Below, in pieces: positions 7,145-13,430 of a DNA stretch of 13,430 nt. A program made the translations under genes and the position numbers. The stretch lies in contig NWUY0303929499.1 of NCBI GenBank assembly GCA_004151065.3, forward strand, positions 1 through 13,430, written 5' to 3'. This stretch comes from Larix sibirica. Taxonomy: Eukaryota; Streptophyta; Pinopsida; Pinales; Pinaceae. The notes beneath the pieces are model-generated. The model was not told where the DNA came from, ran no database searches, and worked only from the letters and a program-made list of their open reading frames with translations. How positions within the stretch are numbered: position 1 is the first letter of the stretch; the number at the start of each line of letters is the position of its first letter.

Positions 7145-9056
7145 AGTGGATCGTAGAAGAAACCAAGGACAAATCTAGAAAAAAGAAATAAAACAAACAA
7201 CACACTCTAAAATGTCCCTAAAAATGTTTACTCAAGCATAAATACACATCTAATGAAAAGTATTTAGCTATTTAGAACCAAACAATATTCAATGAAGAGA
7301 TGAAGTTTTGAGTATTATGAAGGTCATCCTGGGATGATTAGGGCCCAAGTCCAACCAACAAAGATTGAGAGATAGTTACCCTAATATCCAATGCACTAAT
7401 CACCATGGGTGCAAGCACTTGATTTTAGTGAATACCCTCCCAAGGAGCTGGAACAAAGATTCTACATCTATCTTAGGTGCCACAAGATATTCCCCTTACA
7501 TCAACCTATGAGAAACCCGGGAAAAGAAACTATGGTCACCACTTCATGCTTGGTGGTCATGCGAGATAGTCATGGGAAAAAGATTTTGCAAATGGGAAGG
7601 GAACATAGGACACAAGTCCTAGACCCGAAGCTATCGATGAGTAGTGGTGTCACCCTGAGGACTTTCCATGTTCGATAAAATCCCAAACATGCATAACCCC
7701 ACTAATCCAAGCAACAAGGGACAATCTACACACTTGGACTAGATTTACCTACCACTCAATGGTTGTGTTAGAGGAGCTTTACCGATAAGCACTTCATGCT
7801 ACCAATGGATTTTATCACTCTTTAGTTGTTCCTAGTCTCTGCCTTATGTGACCTTGGATAAGTTTACTCACAACTCCCATCTCCATGATCCTAGAACCTA
7901 GACTATTAGCTGCGTTTCTATCAAATAAAACTTCTCTATATTCTTTCAATTTCTTCTGCTTTACAAAAATAGCTTTTCAAAACTTTTCAAAAGAATAAAA
8001 CTAAGTGCATCTAAAGATCTTCAAATGCACATGCACTCATTCACTATTTCACATGTAATATGGAGTACTTTTACAACCATTCACTCATCTTTTTCTAAAT
8101 TCAAATGGAAACTTTTCAAATGAAAGTGCTCTTCAAATGCAAGTACAAGTTTTAAAATGCAAATACAAGATTTTCAAAAGCACATAAAAGTATTTTCCAA
8201 TGCAAATGCAAGTCTTTCATATGCAAATGTAAATCTACCAATTTTTGTTTTTCAATCCAAACAAAATTTTTGAAAGAAATATTTTTTCTTTTTGATTGAA
8301 AATGAAAATTTTGAATCAAAACAAGACTAATGCAAACAACAAACAAGCAAGATCTGCCTATCACTACAGTGAAAATAGCCTCCAAACTCAAGGCCTTTTG
8401 ACCAACAACACAAGCCAAACTGAGAAGAAACAAGTTGTTCACCTTGCCCTCAAACTTAAACAATCTCCTAGGTCTACTTAGAAACAACATTTATTGAAGC
8501 CGTTTTTGCTCAAAAGAAGAGAAACCAAGAGCACAAACAATGTGATTATGTCATGGAATTTCACACTTAAAGGCCTATATCAAACTTGATACAAAAATGA
8601 AAATACCACAAAGCATTCAACACTTACACACTTTTCATGAAATTGAATCAAAATCAAACTAAACAACCTCAAACACCACTCAGAAATTTCCAAATAGACT
8701 TGCAAGAATCCTATGCTACCAATACTATCCACCTAAAGCAAGACTTTTCAAATGAAAAGGAGGAGTACCGAGAATTTTTTTTCAAGTACATGGATTTCAC
8801 TCATGTGCAGAAGGAATCCTACATACCATTCGTGCATGTCTATATCACTAAGCATGAATAACCCCTACCATTTGTGACTATAAGCGCTACAGTGCATGAA
8901 TAGATCTTGTATCATCCTAGGATGTAGGAAAATTCAAGAAAAATCAAAATGAATGAAATTTCAAAGGTTCTAAGGTAAGTCTAATCCTATAATAAGAATC
9001 TAAATCCTAACAAAACACAAGGAAACACTTAACAAGGTCCCATAGAAGTTGGTTTT
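7145..9056 (-). other. Non-coding leader of the LTR element
   Basis: About 1.9 kb separates the PBS-like site from the gag-like ATG. Open stretches occur (for example 8490-8152 on the minus strand and 7409-7678 on the plus strand), but their translations are low-complexity or resemble nothing I know, so I do not call genes. The part from about 7920 to 8720 is AT-rich and contains the 21-base tandem array. Long untranslated leaders with tandem repeats are common in Ogre-like elements. I see no RNA gene. Confidence 0.4.
8111..8234. repeat. Degenerate 20-22-base tandem array, about six units
   Basis: Successive units begin at 8111, 8129, 8150, 8170, 8191 and 8213. The approximate consensus is TTTTCAAATGCAAATACAAG. 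For example, unit 8129-8149 is CTCTTCAAATGCAAGTACAAG and unit 8191-8212 starts TATTTTCCAATGCAAATG. Looser copies of TTCAAATG continue leftwards to about 7975. Unit divergence shows that the array is old. Confidence 0.7.
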
Positions 9057-9075
9057 CTCCCTAGCAGAGTCACCA
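9057..9075 (-). other. Primer-binding-site-like sequence, tRNA-Arg type
   Basis: The minus strand reads TGGTGACTCTGCTAGGGAG, four bases (GAAG) after a CA dinucleotide that could end the 5' LTR at 9080. A PBS beginning with TGG just inside the LTR is the rule for plant LTR elements, where it pairs with the CCA end of a tRNA to prime minus-strand synthesis. The sequence differs by two G-to-A type changes from the Ogre/Tat-group signature as I remember it. The tRNA assignment is tentative. Confidence 0.5.
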
Positions 9076-9899
9076 CTTCTGTTATGCAGAAATAATCCTA
9101 TGGCTGGGACGATATCGCCAACATACTAGACAATACTAGATTGACATTCAAGACTCTATTGGTAGGGAAAATAGACTCACAATCAACCACAAGATCATAT
9201 ACAAACAAGAAAATCTGATCTAAATAGATAGGAGAAGGAATATTTATGCACCTTATTTATGAAGGTTTATCCTAGCTGCTTGCTTGATCTCTTTTGCTCG
9301 ATATGCTCCTAATTTCCAAATGCTTTCACTTGCAACACAAATAGATAAAACCTTCCTCAAACCAATTTGACTACACCTACAAAAGTTATTGAATTGAAAT
9401 ATGGAAAGTACATAAGATTGCTAAACAACTTTCAAAATTTCAAACATCAATTACTAAATTGACACAAGTTTTAGGGAAGGGAAATATGTCAAATCTATAT
9501 TGAAGCAATGAAGAGTAGTACAAGTGATACTTTTCACTGTTTTGGCACCTTGACAAACCTGAAACTCCAGGTCTATCCTTAACACGTTCTCCAACAACTC
9601 TACTCCAATACACAAACATGCATATGGAATGAACTTACTTGAGGGTAGCATTTCCAATATGTAAGGGATGATGTCTCAGCAATGGGGATCATTGATGGAA
9701 GGGAGAAATGGATATGATGAGTATTGATTCCTCCAGTATGGATTTTCTATCATAAGTCTTGGTCAAAGGTCCTCCTCATGTTCCATTCCATTCCTTTTTA
9801 TGTGAGAAGGAAATGGTTGTGAATGGTTACCAAGAAGTTTGGGAAGTTGCAAACATGAAATTAGATTGTAAACTTCCTTAACTCCCATAATTCTAAATT

Positions 9900-9910
9900 T
9901 TTATATATAT
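9900..9910 (-). promoter_or_regulatory. TATA-like sequence in the candidate LTR
   Basis: The minus strand reads ATATATATAAA here. It lies about 410 bases inside the proposed LTR start, where a U3 promoter would be expected. AT-rich surroundings make a chance match possible. A second weaker candidate, CATAAAAAGG, lies on the minus strand near 9793-9802. Confidence 0.25.
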
Positions 9911-10020
9911 TTTTCATGAAATTATAGGGAATTTGTGTTGAATTCATAGGGAACATGCAAATGATTAGCTTCTTGTCAATGAGCAAGATGCGAATTTTCA
10001 GTTTTTGATGCATTCGTTCC

Positions 10021-10117
10021 TAATGAAATAGCAAGGTGTGAATGGTTCACACCCAATGAATTAGCAAGGTGTGAATTATTAGTGAATTTGCGTCTAATGA
10101 ACTAGAAAGGTGTGAAT
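10021..10117. repeat. Three spaced copies of a 23-base motif
   Basis: The motif TAATGAAATAGCAAGGTGTGAAT occurs at 10021-10043. Near-identical copies lie at 10054-10076 (two differences) and 10095-10117 (two differences). Spacing is 33 and 41 bases. A more decayed relative may lie near 9976-9997 (TCAATGAGCAAGATGCGAAT). The copies sit in the U3 part of the candidate LTR, where repeated motifs can act as enhancers, though this role is only inferred. Confidence 0.85.
10035..10053. repeat. Perfect 8-base inverted repeat, 3-base loop
   Basis: GGTGTGAA at 10035-10042 pairs with TTCACACC at 10046-10053 around TGG. It overlaps the end of the first 23-base repeat copy, and the other two copies lack the right arm. 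It could be a protein-binding palindrome or simply chance. Confidence 0.75.
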
Positions 10118-11250
10118 TTCCCTTTACTTATGTTTGCAACTTTCATAATAAATGGGAAAGAGAAGGGGTTTCACTTCTAATCTTAGGGATACCAGTAAGG
10201 GTCAAATCATAGGCTCTTCCATCCATAAATGCCCATTTTTTGTGAACATACAATGACACTTTTAAGTGTGGTCCTTTGAACTGTCATCACAGGAGTAGAA
10301 ATGTCGATTTGATCAATAACAAATTCAATGGGAAATTTTGAATTTCGTATCGAAGGTAGGTATTATATGTGGAATTGGGTACTATGTTGCTAGATAATGT
10401 GTTTAGGAGATGTTGGCTACATTACAAAGTGGTGTCAAAGCTATAAGTTGCAGCATTGGGATTGCATGGGTTATAATTGAATTATATAGATTGATTCAAG
10501 GTTGCACAAGAAGTGTTTGATAAAATGAATAAGATTTTTTTTTGGAGAAATCCATATTGAATCCTAGGTCTCTAAATTAAGGATTTTGTAAATGTTTGAA
10601 TGGTTGGGATAGATATGGAGGGTAATTGAAGTGATTTTTTTTAGTTCTAGAGTTGGTTCTATGAATTTGGGTGAAAAATATAGTTGCAAGGAAACTGTTT
10701 GATGAAATACTCGTGACAAAATTCATGGATTCAAAATCCTATGTGATATTTTTTAGAACAAGTATAGGGATTGGCATAAGAGTTGGCAATAATCTGTAAG
10801 CTAGGGAGCTCAATTTAAAAAAAATTCAAGCAAAAATTTGAACCACTATTAAGAAAATATTAGTTATGATAATAAAAATAAAATTTACCAGTATGGAAAA
10901 ATGTCATGTGTAAATTTCATGTGATCCACCTATTACAAAATTAAGAAAATAAAAATAAAAACAATATCATTATAAAAAAATTGAAAATTTGGGAAACATT
11001 TGATGTGGGCCCCATAGATTTCATGTGGATAGGGTATGACATAGAGGACCGACAAGGATTTGATGTATAGGTGGAAATGCCAGTGGGGTTCAGATGCATG
11101 GGTGGCATCCACATAGGAAATGAAGAAATCTAGTTGATGATGTGGATGACCTAGATTAAATTGGGTTACCTAGATCATGAGAACTAAACCATTTGCACAA
11201 AGGGATATGCTCAAGCCTTAACACATAAAAACTTGCTACAAATAGCTGAT

Positions 11251-11321
11251 ATTGGTATGTGCAATTCAAATTAATCCATGTGTCACTCAAGAGGTTGTGA
11301 TTGGTATGTGTAATTCAAATT
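11251..11321. repeat. 22-base direct repeat, 49-base period
   Basis: ATTGGTATGTGCAATTCAAATT at 11251-11272 recurs at 11300-11321 with a single C/T difference. The 27 bases between them are not repeated again. Confidence 0.9.
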
Positions 11322-11447
11322 GCAAGGCCGAGCTAGGGGAAATTTTCCTTGTTGCAGTGGATATTGTATGCAATAATGGAATACTTGGAAAAGGTATTGA
11401 ATATGGCAATAGATAGAGAAGATAAGTTGGATTCATGACCATTATAG

Positions 11448-11468
11448 TTGGTTGTTGTGTACAACCAA
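11448..11468. repeat. Perfect 8-base inverted repeat, 5-base loop
   Basis: TTGGTTGT at 11448-11455 pairs with ACAACCAA at 11461-11468 around TGTGT. There is no T run or other context suggesting a function. Confidence 0.7.
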
Positions 11469-12845
11469 GTAGCAATGATACCTACTGACAACATGGAATA
11501 GATCAATAAGTAAGGAACATTGACTAGAATAGAAAGTAATGAACATGCAACCGATATAAGAGATGGGTGAATCATGCATGTATACAAGCATATGCACGTC
11601 GAAATAATTACAGGATATGCACAACAGATTATGTATAAATAATTGGTATAAGTGATGAAATTGCACTTGTGCCAACAAAGCTAATTGGGAAATAAGGCAT
11701 TATAGTGAGTGTGGGTCTATTATGTGGTTCACAATTGTGGTAAAGAGTTTGATGGAAGAGGAAAGAAATATCCATAATTGAAAGAATCCTAAGGACAACA
11801 AATCAAGGAAAGACATAAGATATTATAATGACTTCTAAAATGGAACTATGAAGAGGTCATATAAGTGAAAATCATATTTGACCTTGGCATGGATTACAAA
11901 AGAAACCATAATTTCAAGAGACTCCAAATAGAGCTAGAATGAAATTCATTGCAGCATTATGAAGTGCTAAGAATTTCAAGTAAAGTTAATTTTGGGGCAA
12001 AGTTGACCAAGGTAAAACGAAGTTGGCATAATTACTATAAATTGGAACCAAGAGTGACCAAGTTGGGTTTGGATAGAATTTCCGAAGGTAAATGGACCAA
12101 CAAGGCAATGTGAACACAATTCCAAGGAAACCCAAATTTAGGAAAAGATTGTTGCATAGTCAAATGGGGCTTGAGTACAGGTCAAGACAACACTACAAGT
12201 TGCTACAATGAAAAAGGAAGCCACATAATACTAATAAAATCATAGCTAATGATCCATTGTAAAATTCGTAGAGAGGGTATGAATTGGGTCAACTATGATG
12301 TGGGATCATAACTCCATGCTACACAAAAGAGTTGGGAAGTTGAAAATTTCTCAACTCATATATTTCTATTATATTTATAATTTGTGAGTTTTGCATGTAT
12401 AAATTAGGGCATAACAATGTTGGAGATGTAAGAGAATGCAATAGATAGAATGCACATGCAATAGTGGGCATACTAAGAGATAATGCACAATGCGAAAATA
12501 TGCTTGTGCATATACATGAAATTGCATATGGGTAAAGTGGTATGGGTCAAGGCATGGCTGAGGATGTTGATAACACTATCGCATATGACTTGTAGTCTTG
12601 TGGAGAAAGGCTAAGGACAATATAATACTTATCTAGGGTCGATGAACAAATTATGTGAGCCTTCATGAAGCATAAATTGATTAAGTGACATAAGATAGGT
12701 AATGACAATCATGTAGGTATGGATCTAGTTATACTAATTGTATAAGTGCTACATAAGGGATTTGGTAAGAATCCAACCATATTTTAACATCATAAATTGA
12801 TATGCCTATATTATTTGGATGCATTTAATCGGATTTACCCCATTT

Positions 12846-12875
12846 GGTATGGTTTCGTATGGTATGGCCTCGTAT
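12846..12875. repeat. Two tandem 15-base units
   Basis: GGTATGGTTTCGTAT at 12846-12860 is followed directly by GGTATGGCCTCGTAT, with two TT-to-CC differences. This is a small tandem duplication in AT-rich DNA. Confidence 0.85.
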
Positions 12876-12953
12876 CTATAGGAATATTAGAATATATAAT
12901 TCATTGATATGAAATTAAATAGCATTCCATGTGTGTTGGTTATAAGTAAATAA

Positions 12954-13175
12954 ACAAGGCAAATTAGGACATATGATAATGATGTGCAAGTGAATGTTAT
13001 TGACACAATCATGGATGAGACCTATTGTTGTTGGATATGGAAAAGCTATAGTGCTAAACAAGTTTCCAATGGTCTTCCTACTTATGTTGGTGTCTTTGAT
13101 TGTAACCTTCTTGAAAACATTGAGACATCAGAAGAAGGGAAGGGTTTCCTGAATGACTACGGAGCTGAGAAGTGA
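12954..13175 (+). other. Orphan open stretch, 73 codons plus stop, unassigned
   Basis: The frame is open from just after the stop at 12951-12953 to the TGA at 13173-13175. The first Met codon is at 12984. The C-terminal half, around SNGLPTYVGVFDCNLLENIE and TSEEGKGFLNDYGAEK, has a balanced composition unlike the surrounding AT-rich chance frames, and might be a relic exon. I recognise no family. There is no clear splice site, promoter or downstream continuation. A chance opening of this length is also quite possible. Confidence 0.2.
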
Positions 13176-13430
13176 AATTACTTCTAGTACACCTAAGAGA
13201 CTATTTAGCAAAGAAAGGTTATATTCATGGTGTCTGTTGAGTTGTAAATGAAGGTGTTCATATGGTCTTGCAAGTATTGGAGAGGTGGTTGGAGGATGTG
13301 TCGAGGTAGTGGTTAGACGCTCCAATCATCATGGTGGAATGCATGACAAGTAAATATGGTATTCATGAATCAATGAAAGTGTCCATTGAGTAAATGTGCA
13401 TAACAAATTGCGTAAATCTTATATATATAT
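13176..13430. other. Right-edge non-coding sequence
   Basis: Nothing assignable is visible. The minus-strand opening at 13128-13325 is Thr/Leu-rich and mostly antisense to the orphan frame. The window ends in a short AT dinucleotide run at 13421-13430. Confidence 0.5.

Larger units (their letters stand above)
6587..10321 (-). mobile_element. Probable 5' part of an LTR retrotransposon (Ogre/Tat-like PBS)
   Basis: Read right to left, the order fits the start of an LTR retrotransposon: candidate LTR (10321-9080), GAAG spacer, primer-binding-site-like sequence (9075-9057), long leader with tandem repeats, then a gag-like reading frame from the ATG at 7142-7144. Pol is absent, because the relic ends against the second LINE at about 6587. 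The PBS-like sequence resembles the TGGCGACTCTGCTGGGGA signature that I associate with plant Ogre/Tat-group gypsy elements. That association is recalled rather than checked. No second LTR is present, so LTR limits and target-site duplication cannot be confirmed. Confidence 0.45.
9080..10321 (-). repeat. Candidate 5' LTR, 1242 bases
   Basis: The right limit is proposed from a 6-base inverted terminal match: TGTTAT at 9080-9085 and ATAACA at 10316-10321, so on the minus strand the LTR would run TGTTAT to ATAACA, the usual TG...CA form. Within it are a TATA-like sequence about 410 bases from the start and three repeats upstream of that, a sensible U3-R-U5 layout. Six matching bases is weak evidence in AT-rich DNA, and no second LTR is available for comparison. 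The end next to the PBS (9080) is much firmer than the far end. Confidence 0.35.
10322..12953. other. AT-rich intergenic DNA without recognisable genes
   Basis: No frame on either strand gives a translation I can assign. The minus-strand open stretches near 11287-11678 overlap each other, are rich in Tyr, Ile and Ser, and look like chance openings. The stretch holds scattered short repeats: a degenerate PBS-like string at 10430-10447, ATTTSATGTGG-like strings between 10910 and 11160, a 22-base direct repeat at 11251-11321, and a 15-base tandem repeat at 12846-12875. It is probably ancient, unrecognisable transposon DNA. Confidence 0.6.

Noticed and set aside
6589-7156. Plus-strand reading of the gag-like region as a continuation of the second LINE's ORF1
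   Set aside because: It is fairly open but has no ORF1-tail or ORF2 features. The minus-strand reading gives an acidic, polar protein with an ATG in the place expected downstream of a PBS. The preference is moderate.
8152-8490. 112-codon minus-strand ORF rich in Leu, Phe and Val
   Set aside because: Its end is translated tandem repeat and the rest is AT-rich leader sequence. The hydrophobic look is explained by T-rich codons.
10501-10709. Pentatricopeptide-like strings VAQEVFDKM (10501-10527) and VARKLFDEI (10683-10709) on the plus strand
   Set aside because: They resemble PPR motif ends, but the rest of a repeat cannot be read around either one, they lie in different frames, and the spacing does not fit a whole repeat. 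This is too little to call a PPR pseudogene.
11287-11678. Three overlapping minus-strand ORFs of 62-84 codons
   Set aside because: They overlap in different frames, have AT-driven composition and show no motif.
11725-11800. HNCGKEF-like string suggesting a copia Gag zinc knuckle
   Set aside because: Only one Cys is present, spacing to later residues is off by one, and no other gag or pol similarity lies nearby.
1-13430. CRISPR arrays, tRNA or rRNA genes, riboswitches, bacterial operons
   Set aside because: None seen. The repeats are too few or too degenerate for CRISPR, and all recognisable coding sequence belongs to plant retroelements.

Overview
The window looks like repeat-rich nuclear DNA from a large seed-plant genome. 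The evidence is plant L1-type non-LTR retrotransposons whose ORF1 carries a DUF4283-like domain and a CCHC knuckle and whose ORF2 carries endonuclease, reverse transcriptase and zf-RVT domains, all far advanced in decay and followed by several kilobases of AT-rich DNA without genes. The ORF1 wording reminds me of gymnosperm elements, but that is an impression from memory. I see no intact host gene, no bacterial feature and no RNA gene.

Layout. (1) 1 to about 5400, minus strand: one old LINE, with ORF1 at 5134-3878, a 56-base gap, then ORF2 from 3821 running off the left edge. Both ORFs can be followed by protein similarity but are broken by stops and small indels. (2) About 5420-6585, plus strand: an ORF1 fragment of a second, only distantly related LINE, head-to-head with the first. 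A 38-base-period duplication with GC-rich palindromes lies at its start. (3) About 6587 to about 10321, minus strand: the probable 5' part of an LTR retrotransposon. Reading from the right it has a candidate LTR (10321-9080), a 4-base spacer, a primer-binding-site-like sequence (9075-9057), a leader of about 1.9 kb with degenerate 21-base tandem repeats, and a gag-like relic (7144-6587) that abuts the second LINE. No partner LTR is visible. (4) 10322-13430: AT-rich DNA with short repeats, small hairpins and one orphan 74-codon open stretch, otherwise unassigned.

How it fits together. The two LINE fragments and the LTR-element fragment lie next to each other without a clean insertion boundary at either junction, which suggests deletion or recombination after insertion. 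Many LINE lesions can be read as C-to-T or G-to-A changes, as expected for long-methylated plant transposons. I did not find a new biological system; the most informative items are the reconstructed LTR-element 5' end and the ordered lesions in the first LINE.
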